This document shows positions 22,718 through 31,738 of a stretch of DNA of 64,000 bases, piece after piece. Origin of the DNA: Streptomyces pyxinae (lineage in GTDB: Bacteria; Actinomycetota; Actinomycetes; Streptomycetales; Streptomycetaceae); NCBI RefSeq assembly GCF_024756275.1, contig NZ_JANUGQ010000025.1, positions 1 to 64,000 on the forward strand. The letters are read 5' to 3'. A program made the translations under genes and the position numbers. A model generated the notes under the pieces. That model was not told the origin of the DNA. It made no database searches and saw only the letters and a list, made by a program, of their open reading frames with translations. The first letter of the stretch is position 1; each line of letters starts with the position of its first letter.

Positions 22718-25700
22718 GGAACTCCACGTCCAGGTGGGGCCCGGGGCCGGTACGCGTGCGGAAGACAAGCCCCACCGACCGCCGCAGGGACACCAGTTGG
22801 CCGAGGGCGTCCGGCTCCGTCGGTTCGGCGTCCACCGGTCGGGCCGCTCCGGCCGATGACCGGTCACCTGCCCTCACGAACCCTTCGATCACCAGCTCCG
22901 CGTCGACGCGGGCCTCCCCCAGCACGGGGCCGGCCTCCTCGGAGTCGTACACCTCCCAGCGCAATGACCGCATATGAGGGGTGACTTGACGGATCTCGGC
23001 CCACCGCAGGGCGGTCGGCAGCCCGGTACGCGTCAGAATGACCCTGCCCTCGTCGTCCCGGCCCTCCGCGGACCTGTCGCTGATGACCCCGTGTCCCGTC
23101 ATCGAGGCACAGGCCCAGCTCAGGACGGTGTGCAGCCTGGTGGCGTGCGAGGTGTCCTCCGGGGGAGCGGCGAGGAGCGCGGGAACGGGGAGATCCGGCT
23201 CCTCGGCCGGGGCGGGCCGCTCCCGGGGCATGTCCGGCACCGGGGCAGCCGGGACGGCGGACCAGTTGTTGCGGACAAGGGCGAGGGACGAACCGGGGCC
23301 CGGGGTCTCCCGGTAGCTGTGCTGGGGCCACCGGGTACCCCGCCTCCGGCCGTAGTGCCGGGACAGATACCCGAGAGTGAGGACGGGCGGACCGGCCGGC
23401 ACTCCCCGGTCCAGCAGGTCCAGCAGCCGGGAGGTGAAGCACGGGGGAGCGTCCCGGTCCAGCAGGTCGTGCCGCACGACCAGCCATTGCGTGCTGGTCC
23501 CCACCTCCGGACGGGGGACCATCGGTGTGTCCGGGGCCGACTCCCACCGGCCGCCCGGTGGGACCCAGCAGTCCTCCGTCATGATCACGTGCCGGGCACC
23601 CACCGCGTCGGCGATCAGCCGGGGCAGTGGTGACCGTTCGGCACGCGGGAAGCGCCGGTGGTGGTACTCCTCCAGTTCATGCAGCACATGAGCGTCCCCG
23701 ACCACATGGACGAACAGGGCGTCGTCGATCGGCCCGCTGACGGTCCAGAAGGCGTCCAGGATCTCTCCGGGGCCCGGGTCGAGCAGCACCACGCAGCGGT
23801 CCGCCGCCAGATTCCAGCCCTCCGCCGACATCATCAGCCGGCGCATCCGGTGCAGGGCCCAGGCGACCGCCTCAGCCTGTTCGCCGCCCGCCGCCGACCC
23901 GATCAGCAGAGCGGCGCTGCGCTGCGGATCGGGGAAGACCGGCCCGGAGGGCGCGGAGGGCCCGGGCCGGGCCGGGGCCGGTGGAGGGACGTGGCCGTCA
24001 TGCAGGGCCGCCACCAGGCTCGCCGAGGCGTACGCGAAGATGCGCAACTCCTCCGGGAGCCGGTCGGCGGCGGGGACGGCCTCGGCGTCGATGGCACGGT
24101 GGGGGCGCGGGGCGTGGATGGCGATGTAGCGGGTCAGCGCGTCGTGCGTCCGCCAGGCGTCCCGGCGTCCCGCCAGCTCGGCCAGTTCGGCGCGCGCCCC
24201 CTCCCGGAACGTGACGACCGGCGGCCCGTCCGGAGGCACCATGATGTCGAGCGTCCCGCTGGTCAGCAGCTCGGCCACATCGGCGGTGGTCGCCTCGCGC
24301 ACCACCTCCTGACGGATCAGCTGGATCAGCGGCAGGCTCAGCGAGGTGAAGAGCGCGCAGAGGCCGGCCAGCCGTACCGCCGGGAGGGAGCCGGTCCGGA
24401 CCAGTACCTCCGCCGCCTCCCGGCCGGCCTCCGTCTCCGCCCGGCCGGCACCGGCGCCCGGGCCACCGTCCGCGTCACGACCGCCGACCACCCTCGGGCC
24501 GGTGGCCACCCCCGGGGCCGTGGCCGTCTCCCGACCGGCCTCCGCACCCGGTCCGCCGCCCCTGCCCGGGCCGGTGGCCGGCTCCAGGCCGGTGGACGGC
24601 TCCGAGTCGATGGCCGACTCATGACCGCCGACCACCCCCGGGCCGATGGCCACCCCCGGGCCCGCGGCTGTCTCCCGACCGGCCTCCGCGCCCGGTCCAC
24701 CGCCCCTGCCCGGGCCGGTGGCCGGCTCCAGGCCGGTGGCCACCCCCTGGCCGGTGGACGGCTCCGGGACGGTGGCCACCCCCTGGCCGGTGGACGGCTC
24801 CGGGACGGTGGCCACCCCCTGGCCGGTGGACGGCTCCGGGACGGTGGACGGCTCCGGGACGGTGGCCACCCCCTGGCCGGTGGACGGCTCCGGGACGGTG
24901 GTCGGCGGCCGGATGTCGCCGGGCGGGAAGGTGCCGTACGGAGTGGGAGCCGGCCGGTCGGCCGCCGCGAACGGCGACACCACGGCGCCCGAGGCGCTCG
25001 CCAGCCCCGCCTCGAACCCCTCGGGCGCGCAGCGCATCAGGCCGTGCGCCCAGCGGCGTACGGCGTGCGGAGTGAGGGCGAGCATCGGCACCGGGGACCA
25101 GCCCGCCTCGTCGTCCAGCACCGCCCGGAGGTGCGGCGGGATCGTGAAGTCGAGGTCCGCGTTCCGGCCGCCCGGCACCCGGTGACGTACCCGCACGGCG
25201 GGCAGGTCCAGCGCGGTGCGGTGCCAGAGCCGGCCCGGCAGCGGGTTGACCAGGGCCAGCGGGCCACTCGCTCCCCACCGCCGCAGCAGCCGCCAGATCC
25301 GGGGCTCGTACCAGGAGGGCGCCGTGCAGTCCGAGATGACGAACACCAGCCGGTGGCCGTCCGGCACCACGACCGCCCGATCCGGGACGGGCTGGTCCCT
25401 GGCGTCGGTGACCCGCGCCTCCCCGTGCGTCCGTAACCGCCAGCGACGCACCTGGCGGAACGCCCCCGAGCTCTCCAGCAGCGCCGTGAACTCGTCCGCC
25501 GCGTCCCGCCAGAGGTCCATGGACGGATGGGAGTCGACCAGGACCAGGGCATCGAACCAGGGCTCGGGCATGGGCCCCAGCACCGGCAGCAGCTCGCCGC
25601 CGCGTGCGTACGCCTCGACGGTCGCCGCCAGGTCGAGGCCGGTGCGGCGCCCCCGGCGGCGGCGCATCAGCGGCCGCAGGGCCCGTCCCAGTTCCACCGC

Positions 25701-26315
25701 GTGCGGCAGCGCCCGGCCGGACGCCACCGAAAGGGGCAGTGCCCCGGGAGCGTGCGGCCGGCCGGGGAGGCCCGGGGAGCCGGGCAGCCGTTCCCGGACC
25801 CCGTACGGGCCGCCGGGCCCGGGCGCCGGAACGGCGCCGGTCTCCGGCCCCGCGCCCGGCCGGCCCCGGGGGCCCGCCCCCGGGGCGGCCGGTCCGCCGG
25901 CTCCGTCGGCCCCGGTGGTCGTCGTGCCCGGCGGCCCCTCCACCGGGTCCGCCGCCGGTTCCGCACCGGACGCCGCTGCCGCGCCCGGCTCCCCGGGGCG
26001 GACCGCTTCCGGGCTCGCCGGCACGCCCGGGCCCAGGTCCCGGCCGGCGCCCGCGCCCGACTGCTCCGGCCCGGACGCCGCGGCCAGCCACAGGACGTCC
26101 GCCAGCGTGGTGGCGTCCGGTGGCCCCAGCGGCCCGGACGGGCGACGCGGGCCGGACGGCCCGGAGGAGCCCGGCGGCCCGGACGCGCCCGGCGCGGGAG
26201 AACCGGCGCCCGCGCCCAGGGCGGTCAGCAGGGCGTCCAGCACCCGTCCCAGCTCATCGCCCCGCCCGTACTCCGCGGCCTCCGGCACCGGATGGGCCGA
26301 ACTGCCCTCAGGCAC
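22683..26315 (-). CDS. SAV_2336/vWA-like component of a MoxR-VMAP conflict system
   Basis: 1210 residues. The first 95 or so contain the SAV_2336-type N-terminal helix (YGRGDELGRVLDALL, WLAAASGPE). A vWA-like domain at about 245-400 has DALVLVDSHPSMDLW in the MIDAS position and LVFVISDCTAP. A Pro/Thr/Gly linker at about 470-590 is built of tandem repeats. A helical part (VRLAGLCALFTSLSLPLIQL) leads to a domain at about 795-990 that looks like a degenerate caspase fold, then a unique C-terminal domain. It is the third gene of an overlapping operon: its start overlaps the MoxR gene by 8 nt. It probably couples the ATPase to effector control. The family role is inference from published computational work on vWA-MoxR-VMAP systems. 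Confidence 0.75.
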   Translation of the reverse strand: MPEGSSAHPVPEAAEYGRGDELGRVLDALLTALGAGAGSPAPGASGPPGSSGPSGPRRPSGPLGPPDATTLADVLWLAAASGPEQSGAGAGRDLGPGVPASPEAVRPGEPGAAAASGAEPAADPVEGPPGTTTTGADGAGGPAAPGAGPRGRPGAGPETGAVPAPGPGGPYGVRERLPGSPGLPGRPHAPGALPLSVASGRALPHAVELGRALRPLMRRRRGRRTGLDLAATVEAYARGGELLPVLGPMPEPWFDALVLVDSHPSMDLWRDAADEFTALLESSGAFRQVRRWRLRTHGEARVTDARDQPVPDRAVVVPDGHRLVFVISDCTAPSWYEPRIWRLLRRWGASGPLALVNPLPGRLWHRTALDLPAVRVRHRVPGGRNADLDFTIPPHLRAVLDDEAGWSPVPMLALTPHAVRRWAHGLMRCAPEGFEAGLASASGAVVSPFAAADRPAPTPYGTFPPGDIRPPTTVPEPSTGQGVATVPEPSTVPEPSTGQGVATVPEPSTGQGVATVPEPSTGQGVATGLEPATGPGRGGGPGAEAGRETAAGPGVAIGPGVVGGHESAIDSEPSTGLEPATGPGRGGGPGAEAGRETATAPGVATGPRVVGGRDADGGPGAGAGRAETEAGREAAEVLVRTGSLPAVRLAGLCALFTSLSLPLIQLIRQEVVREATTADVAELLTSGTLDIMVPPDGPPVVTFREGARAELAELAGRRDAWRTHDALTRYIAIHAPRPHRAIDAEAVPAADRLPEELRIFAYASASLVAALHDGHVPPPAPARPGPSAPSGPVFPDPQRSAALLIGSAAGGEQAEAVAWALHRMRRLMMSAEGWNLAADRCVVLLDPGPGEILDAFWTVSGPIDDALFVHVVGDAHVLHELEEYHHRRFPRAERSPLPRLIADAVGARHVIMTEDCWVPPGGRWESAPDTPMVPRPEVGTSTQWLVVRHDLLDRDAPPCFTSRLLDLLDRGVPAGPPVLTLGYLSRHYGRRRGTRWPQHSYRETPGPGSSLALVRNNWSAVPAAPVPDMPRERPAPAEEPDLPVPALLAAPPEDTSHATRLHTVLSWACASMTGHGVISDRSAEGRDDEGRVILTRTGLPTALRWAEIRQVTPHMRSLRWEVYDSEEAGPVLGEARVDAELVIEGFVRAGDRSSAGAARPVDAEPTEPDALGQLVSLRRSVGLVFRTRTGPGPHLDVEFLSAGAPEYLVE
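24540..24905 (-). repeat. In-frame tandem repeats in the linker of the vWA-like gene
   Basis: A 36-bp unit encoding about VPEPSTGQGVAT is present four times between about 24725 and 24905, one copy with a short internal duplication. Next to it a longer unit containing GLEPATGPGRGG occurs twice (about 24545-24730). All units keep frame, so copy-number change would alter linker length without breaking the protein. Confidence 0.8.
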
Positions 26316-27543
26316 CGGACAGTTCCCGCAGCAGGATGGCGAGGAGCCGGGCCCGCTGCTCGCCCCGCGGGCCCCGTTCGTCCGTCACGATCCGGACGGC
26401 GTTGAGCAGCTGGTCCACCGCCAGCGCCTCGCCCTTGGCCACCCGCCGCACGAACTCCTCGATGAGCTCGCGCCCGTCGCCGGTGACGGGCTGCCCCAGA
26501 TGCGCCTCCACCGCCCGGCGCAGCAGGTCGGGAGTGAGCGGAGGCATGTCGTACCGGATGCAGCGCCGCAGGAAGGGCGCCGGGAACTCCCGCTCGCCGT
26601 TGCTGGTCATGACGATGAACGGGAAGCGGTCGCAGCGGACATGGCCGTTCTCGACCGGGTGGCGCATCAACCGCTCGGGGAGGTCGCTCTCCCCGTCCCC
26701 CGGCCACCGCCGGACCCCCACCCGGCGCCGGGAGTGCCGCACCAGCTCCGGCACCTTGAACTCGCCCCGCTCCAGCACGTCCAGCAAGTCGCTCGGCAGA
26801 TCGAGGTCGCTCTTGTCGATCTCGTCGATCAGCAGCGCCCTGGGCCGCTCGCGGCCGGGCAGCAAGGCCGTCCCCAGCGGGCCGAACTGGAGGAACGGGG
26901 CGATGTCGTCCGCGCCCGGCCACCCGGTCTCCGGCCGAGCGGGCGGCCGCGATCCGGGCCGCTCGGCCGGCCCGGCTCCCGGCCCGCCGCCCTCGGCCCA
27001 GACCTCCGGACGGATCTCCTCCGTCGCCCGCGTCGCCCGTACCTCCCCCGGCTCTCGTACTTCCCTCGTCTCCCGTACTTCCCCCGGCTCTCGTATCGCT
27101 TCCGGCTCCCGCGCCGCCCCTTGTAGCTCCCGGGCGGAGCGCACCGTCCGTGCTCCGCTCCCGGTGGCCGGGCCGGGCGGCGGGGGCGGGACCGCCGCGC
27201 GGGACTGGGCGATGCGCAGGGCGTGGATGTGGCCCAGCGCGTCGTACCGGCACAGGGCGTCCTGGAGCGTGCTGCGGGAGGTGATGTGCCAGCGCAGCAC
27301 CGGCCCCAGCCGCAGTTCCTCCGCCACCTGCTCGATCACCGTCGACTTGCCGCTGCCCGCCGCGCCGGTGATCAGCAGCGGCCGGTGCAGATAGACGGCC
27401 GCGTTCACCGCGTCGGTCAGCCCGTCGGGCGGCTGGAACGTACGCGGGTCCGCCGCACGGGGGAAGGTCCGCCAGGGCGGTGGCTCCGGCAGGGTGACGT
27501 CGCGCGGACCGCCGGTGCCCCGGTAGTACGTGTTCCAGCTCAT
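26308..27543 (-). CDS. MoxR-type AAA+ ATPase
   Basis: 411 residues. Walker A is ITGAAGSGKST (about 58-68), Walker B RALLIDEIDKSD (about 236-247), then a sensor-1 segment FIVMTSNGEREFP and the arginine-finger region PFLRRCIRYDMP. Between Walker A and B lies a 75-residue Arg/Glu/Pro-rich insertion not found in ordinary MoxR proteins. MoxR ATPases act as chaperones that remodel vWA-domain partners. Here the vWA-like partner is encoded next and the caspase-like protein just before, with ATGA overlap at the 5' end. The ATG at 27541-27543 opens MSWNTYYRG. Confidence 0.88.
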   Translation of the reverse strand: MSWNTYYRGTGGPRDVTLPEPPPWRTFPRAADPRTFQPPDGLTDAVNAAVYLHRPLLITGAAGSGKSTVIEQVAEELRLGPVLRWHITSRSTLQDALCRYDALGHIHALRIAQSRAAVPPPPPGPATGSGARTVRSARELQGAAREPEAIREPGEVRETREVREPGEVRATRATEEIRPEVWAEGGGPGAGPAERPGSRPPARPETGWPGADDIAPFLQFGPLGTALLPGRERPRALLIDEIDKSDLDLPSDLLDVLERGEFKVPELVRHSRRRVGVRRWPGDGESDLPERLMRHPVENGHVRCDRFPFIVMTSNGEREFPAPFLRRCIRYDMPPLTPDLLRRAVEAHLGQPVTGDGRELIEEFVRRVAKGEALAVDQLLNAVRIVTDERGPRGEQRARLLAILLRELSGA

Positions 27544-29822
27544 CGGACACTCCTCGTGGAGGTGGTCTCGGTGTGCCCGCCCGACCTGCCGAACCACCCG
27601 CAGACGTCGAGCCAGGGCAGGTCGTGCCAGGCCGACCGAACGCCCGCCAGCGAGGCGAAGTCGTCCTCATGGACGGTCTCATGGACGGTCACTTCGGCGC
27701 CGGACGGCCCGGCGGCCGACCCCTCGGAGCCCAGCGGCCCGGCGGCCGGTGCTCCGGTATCCGGCGGCCCGGCACCTGGTGTCACGGCCTCCGGCGGCCC
27801 GGCGGCCGGTCGCCCGGCGGCGGCCCGCAGACGCGCGAGGTAGGCCGCCGTGAACTTGCCCGGCAGGCCGGCCCAGTGCCGGCCCAGCGCCACCTGGGTA
27901 CGGGCCGCGGGGCCGGACTCGTCCCCCGGCCAGAGCAGGACCGGGGTGTACGGAAGCAGCAGCTGCACCAGTTCCACCAGGTCGGCGGGGCGGTGACCGA
28001 TACCGATGGCGCGGTTGAACCCCCCGTCCCGGCACAACTCCTTCAGCCGCTTCGGCTCCCGGGTCGCCTCGGCGTCCAGCCAGTCCACCGGTGCCTCGCC
28101 ATCCACCGGTACCTGATTCTCGGCCTTCTCCAGCTGCTCCCGGGCCCGGTCGTTGATCCCGCGCAGATGGCGCGGGACGAACAACCGGTCGGCCCAGCGG
28201 AGGGTGACCGTACGGTCCACACCGAGCCGGTACAGCCCGGCCTCGGCCTCCTCGGGCCGCCACGCGGGCAGCAGCGCCGCCGGGACCACCACGTCCACCT
28301 GGAGCAGCCGGGCGCCGGGCGGCAACCGGTCCTCCGCCCAGTAGAGGATCTCCGGCAGCACCGCCTCCACGCCCGCCTGGCTGGGGACGCACTCGAAGAC
28401 CTCGCCGTGCGAGCAGCCGTCCCCGTCCCGCAGCCACACGGAGATCGAGTCGGGCCAGTCGACCCGGGCCGCGTGCAGGCTGACGATCAGGCTGATCCGC
28501 CGGTCACCGTGCCAGGCCGCCAGCTGCCGGCGGGCGTCCCCCAGCGCCGGAAGGGCACCGGCCGCCTCCGCCCACCGGTCGGCCCGCGCGTCCGCGCAGT
28601 CGAGCCCGCACGCGTGGGCCAGGGCGATCAGGCAGGGGGCCAGCGCCGACGCGGCGGCGTGCCGGACGTTCCGGCCGTGCAGCCGGGGGGCGTGCAGGGC
28701 GGTGAACTCCAGCAGATGGCGCAGCAGTTCCCGCCCGGCAAGCTCCGGCGGCGGGTGGAACGGCTCCCGGCCGCCCTGCTGGCCCGCGTTGAGCGCGGCG
28801 ACCGCCCGCTGGATGACGTACGTCGTCAGGGCGCTGCCCGCCCAGTCGAACAACGCCCGCTCGGTGTCCGCCACCACCAGCAGGGCGTCCGCCACCTCCC
28901 GGACCCGCGGTGCCCCGCGGCCGGGGTCGGCCGCCGCCCGGTCCCGGAGAGCCCGCAGGGGCTCCGTGACGGCTGCCCCGGACAGGCCGCCGCCGGGCCA
29001 GGAGTCCAGTGCGGCGCGGAGGTCGCAGGCGCCGAGCTCGCCCAGCTCCAGGCCCGCCGTCCAGCGCGGTCCCCGGGCGTTGTGGGCGAGCCAGAGCCCC
29101 TCGTCGGCCGTGACCGAGCCGTCGTAGTCGAGCCATGCCGCGTCCTGGTCGGACAGCTCGGACATCAGCGCCTCACGGTAGGCCCGCAGGGGCACCACCT
29201 CCCCTTCCCCGGGGAAGCCGTGCCGGATCAGCCGGGTCAGGGTGCGGCCGAAGTCGAGCTCGAAGGCGCTCTGTTGGGCGGGGGCCGCGGCCAGGGCCGT
29301 CACCCGCGTCCGGCCCTTGGCGTAGCCGCCCACCAGGGCGTCCAGGCCCGGCAGCCCCGCCGCTGCCTGGCAGGTGTCCAGCAGCAGCACCACTCCGGCG
29401 ATGCCGTCCTGGTTCGCCGCGGCCGTGACCAGGGAGTTCACATCGACGGAGCCCGCCGCGTCCTCCTCGCCGGTCGCCTCGGCCAGGTAGTACAGCCGGT
29501 TGCTGCCCTCCGGCGACTGGCCGTGCCCGACGAACGCGAGCACCAGCACCGCGTGTTGTCTGCCCGCCGCGTGGATCGCGGCCCGTACCGCCGTGTCCAC
29601 CGTGTCACGGCCGGCCCTCCCCGACCGTACGAGCTCCGCGCCGGCCACCGGGCTCTCCTGACAGGCCCCCAGCGCCGGATCGGTGAGCACCTCGTACAGC
29701 TCGCCGGCGACCGTGTCGAGATCCTTCAGGTACTGCTGGGAGTCGCACTGCGAGGCGACGACCAGGACGTGCCGCGGCGCCCCCGCGCGCGGACCCCTTG
29801 TCACGGCACCGGCCACGACCAC
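27540..29822 (-). CDS. Caspase-like protease fused to a VMAP-type C-terminal domain
   Basis: 760 residues. The N-terminal caspase-like (C14) domain, about 15-230, has the catalytic dyad His100 in LAFVGHGQS and Cys151 in VVLLLDTCQAA. A helical middle part spans about 265-420. The C-terminal domain (about 435-690; RISLIVSLHAARVDWPDSIS, YRLGVDRTVTLRWADRLFV, ELVQLLLPYTPVLLWPGDE) resembles the VMAP-C module. The last 70 residues are Pro/Gly-rich. In the published model, VMAP proteins are activated with a MoxR ATPase and a vWA partner so that the effector domain attacks host targets during infection. It is the first gene of the operon; its stop overlaps the MoxR start. It begins at a GTG; GTG codons at 29816 and 29804 are alternatives. 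Confidence 0.8.
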   Translation of the reverse strand: MVVAGAVTRGPRAGAPRHVLVVASQCDSQQYLKDLDTVAGELYEVLTDPALGACQESPVAGAELVRSGRAGRDTVDTAVRAAIHAAGRQHAVLVLAFVGHGQSPEGSNRLYYLAEATGEEDAAGSVDVNSLVTAAANQDGIAGVVLLLDTCQAAAGLPGLDALVGGYAKGRTRVTALAAAPAQQSAFELDFGRTLTRLIRHGFPGEGEVVPLRAYREALMSELSDQDAAWLDYDGSVTADEGLWLAHNARGPRWTAGLELGELGACDLRAALDSWPGGGLSGAAVTEPLRALRDRAAADPGRGAPRVREVADALLVVADTERALFDWAGSALTTYVIQRAVAALNAGQQGGREPFHPPPELAGRELLRHLLEFTALHAPRLHGRNVRHAAASALAPCLIALAHACGLDCADARADRWAEAAGALPALGDARRQLAAWHGDRRISLIVSLHAARVDWPDSISVWLRDGDGCSHGEVFECVPSQAGVEAVLPEILYWAEDRLPPGARLLQVDVVVPAALLPAWRPEEAEAGLYRLGVDRTVTLRWADRLFVPRHLRGINDRAREQLEKAENQVPVDGEAPVDWLDAEATREPKRLKELCRDGGFNRAIGIGHRPADLVELVQLLLPYTPVLLWPGDESGPAARTQVALGRHWAGLPGKFTAAYLARLRAAAGRPAAGPPEAVTPGAGPPDTGAPAAGPLGSEGSAAGPSGAEVTVHETVHEDDFASLAGVRSAWHDLPWLDVCGWFGRSGGHTETTSTRSVR

Positions 29823-30254
29823 CCCCGAACCCCACTCCCCTCACGTGGAGTTCGACCGTACCAACCGTCCCATCGCCCGCGCAGACCTTGAGGAAAACTC
29901 CCGCCCGCGCGGAGCGGCGGCCCGGCCGGGGCCGGGTGTCCGGGGCTGGGCGTCCGGGGGCCGGTCCTCCGGGGCGGGCCCCCGGGGGGGCCGGGCCTTC
30001 GGAGGGCCGGCGCGTGGATCAGAGGATCGGCCGGACCGGGCCTCCGGGGACCGGGCGATCGGACCGGGCGATCGGACCGGGCGATCGGACCGGGCGCTCA
30101 GACCAGGGACCCGAGGACGGCGGCCAGCGGGCGGGGGGCCTCCTGGGGCTCACCACGGCTGCGCGCGTGGGTGCACCGAGTGCCCCCGCGCCGGTCAACC
30201 GCAACGTAACAGGGGCCCCTTGAGCCTCCCCGGTCGCTCCCTCCCCTACGCGGC
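29823..30254. other. Intergenic region upstream of the caspase-VMAP operon
   Basis: 432 bp separating the conflict operon from the HTH/HicA-like genes, all on the minus strand, so it should hold the operon promoter. It contains a short tandem repeat (30048-30096). No gene is supported. Confidence 0.5.
30048..30096. repeat. 13-bp tandem repeat, about 3.7 copies
   Basis: The unit GGACCGGGCGATC repeats head to tail from 30048 to 30096. It sits in the intergenic region upstream of the caspase-VMAP operon and could be a regulator-binding array or simple slippage. Confidence 0.75.
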
Positions 30255-30836
30255 TCAGTCCACCCGCAGCCCAAGGGCGCGCAGCGAACCGGGCGGTACG
30301 TCCACACCCTCCACGGCCTCCGCCAGCCGCAACGCCAGATCCGCGACCACCAACTCCGGCACCCGCTCCGGCACCACATCCCCAAGACTCCGCAAATACG
30401 CGGCGACCTCCCGCCAGGAATAGAACACCGACCCCCCGTCCTCGCTCAGGTCGAACACCGGAGCCGGAAACCCAGGCTCCTTGGCAAGCCGCTCCAGGTC
30501 ATCGAGGCCGCGCTCACAACGCTGGGCCATCCGGCTCAGGACCACCTCGTCCTCATGACGGACACCGACGGCGCGCAGCCCGGGGATGAGCCGGATGTCC
30601 CGAGCCACCCGGGCAACGGCGTCCAGCAGTGACGGGGCCTCGACATCACACGGCAGCTTTCTGAGCTCTTCGGGATCGGAACAGACAGGGAACAACTCGG
30701 GGTTCTCCGGGCCGAGGACGTACCCGACGGATCCGTCCGCGAACGCGTCACAGTGGTCGAAGGCATCGGACTGCTCACGGGTGAGCGGCTGATTGACCAC
30801 GAGGTGGAAGCTCCACGTAGGCACCGAGGCCTCCAT
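30255..30836 (-). CDS. Putative antitoxin-like protein with C-terminal HTH, copy 1
   Basis: 193 residues, soluble. The N-terminal part (WSFHLVVNQPLTREQSDAFD) is followed by a helical region and, at about 120-165, RLAKEPGFPAPVFDLS then VFYSWREVAAYLRSLG, which resembles the AlpA/MerR-type winged helix used by many small actinobacterial DNA-binding proteins. The start directly abuts the stop of the HicA-like gene upstream, so they form a two-gene unit. A near-copy of the whole unit lies 900 bp upstream. I do not recognise a characterised family; a toxin-antitoxin-like role is inference from the pairing. Confidence 0.7.
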   Translation of the reverse strand: MEASVPTWSFHLVVNQPLTREQSDAFDHCDAFADGSVGYVLGPENPELFPVCSDPEELRKLPCDVEAPSLLDAVARVARDIRLIPGLRAVGVRHEDEVVLSRMAQRCERGLDDLERLAKEPGFPAPVFDLSEDGGSVFYSWREVAAYLRSLGDVVPERVPELVVADLALRLAEAVEGVDVPPGSLRALGLRVD

Positions 30837-31055
30837 TCAGTGGCGGTGTTTCTTGATGAAGTCGATGATGCGCTGTGCCTCGTCACCGGGGCTCTTCGGC
30901 GTGTCGAACACCGTGTAGGCCCTGCCGCAGGAACAGCACACCACCCACCCCCACCGGTGACTGTTCTTGTCGGGCACGACCCGGAGACCGGCCTTCTTGG
31001 CGCGGTCGAGTGCCGCCGCCACGTCCTTCTTCTGGTGCCGCCCACTGGAGATCAT
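30837..31055 (-). CDS. HicA-like small protein with a CCxCG knuckle, copy 1
   Basis: 72 residues. The pattern KKDVAAALDRAKKAGLRVVP followed by DKNSHRWGWVVC matches the HicA layout (helix, strand, then a Ser-His before the next strand), where the His is catalytic in HicA mRNA interferases. A CCSCG cluster and the TPKSPGDEA segment follow, as in a widespread actinobacterial HicA-like family that I recall only in outline. The ATG at 31053-31055 follows a strong G-rich ribosome site. Toxin activity is inference. Confidence 0.7.
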   Translation of the reverse strand: MISSGRHQKKDVAAALDRAKKAGLRVVPDKNSHRWGWVVCCSCGRAYTVFDTPKSPGDEAQRIIDFIKKHRH

Positions 31056-31154
31056 CCACGAACCCCCCTTCCATGGGCCGTCGTTGAGTCACTCCAACCC
31101 CGCGACCAAATGGGCGAGTAGCGAAGTTGACGACTGCCGGGCACACAGGCCGGC

Positions 31155-31724
31155 TCAGTCCACCCGCAGCCCGAGGGCGCGCAGCGAACCGGGCGGTACG
31201 TCCACACCCTCCAGAGCCTCCACCAGCCGCAACGCCAGATCCGCGACCACCAACTCCGGCACCCGCTCCGGCACCACATCCCCAAGACTCCGCAAATACG
31301 CGGCGACCTCCCGCCAGGAATAGAACACCGACCCCCCGTCCTCACTCAGGTCGAACACCGAAGCCGGAAACCCAGGCTCCTTGGCAAGCCGCTCCAGGTC
31401 ATCGAGGCCGCGCTCACAACGCTGGGCCGCGTCGCTGAGGACCACGTCGTCCTCATGACGGACACCGACGGCGCGCAGACCGGGGACCAGCCGGACGTCC
31501 CGCGCCAACCGGGCAACGGCATCCAGCAGCGACGGAGCGTCGGTGCCGCACCACAGCCCCCGAAGTTCTTCGGGATCGCTGCGGACCGGGTGCAACTCGG
31601 GGTTCTCCGGGCCCAAGCGATACGAGATGGCCCCGTCGGCAAACACGTCACAGGTGTCGAAGAAGTCAGCCTGCTCACGGGTCAGCGGCTGGTTGACGAC
31701 CAGGGTGAAGCTCCACTCGACCAC
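31155..31724 (-). CDS. Putative antitoxin-like protein with C-terminal HTH, copy 2
   Basis: 189 residues, the paralogue of the gene at 30255-30836. The last 95 residues are almost identical to copy 1, including the AlpA-like segment RLAKEPGFPASVFDLS and FYSWREVAAYLRSLG. The first 90 are clearly diverged (DTCDVFADGAISYRLGPENP against DHCDAFADGSVGYVLGPENP). It starts at a GTG (31722-31724) with AGGAG 9 nt upstream, 14 bp after the HicA-like gene of the same unit. Divergence in one half with identity in the other suggests specificity change in the N-terminal domain. Confidence 0.7.
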   Translation of the reverse strand: MVEWSFTLVVNQPLTREQADFFDTCDVFADGAISYRLGPENPELHPVRSDPEELRGLWCGTDAPSLLDAVARLARDVRLVPGLRAVGVRHEDDVVLSDAAQRCERGLDDLERLAKEPGFPASVFDLSEDGGSVFYSWREVAAYLRSLGDVVPERVPELVVADLALRLVEALEGVDVPPGSLRALGLRVD

Positions 31725-31738
31725 GGTGGGTGCTCCTT

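Noticed and set aside
27573..29891. A 772-codon plus-strand frame opposite the caspase-like gene
   Set aside because: The minus strand has the catalytic dyad and overlapping operon structure; this frame is compositional.
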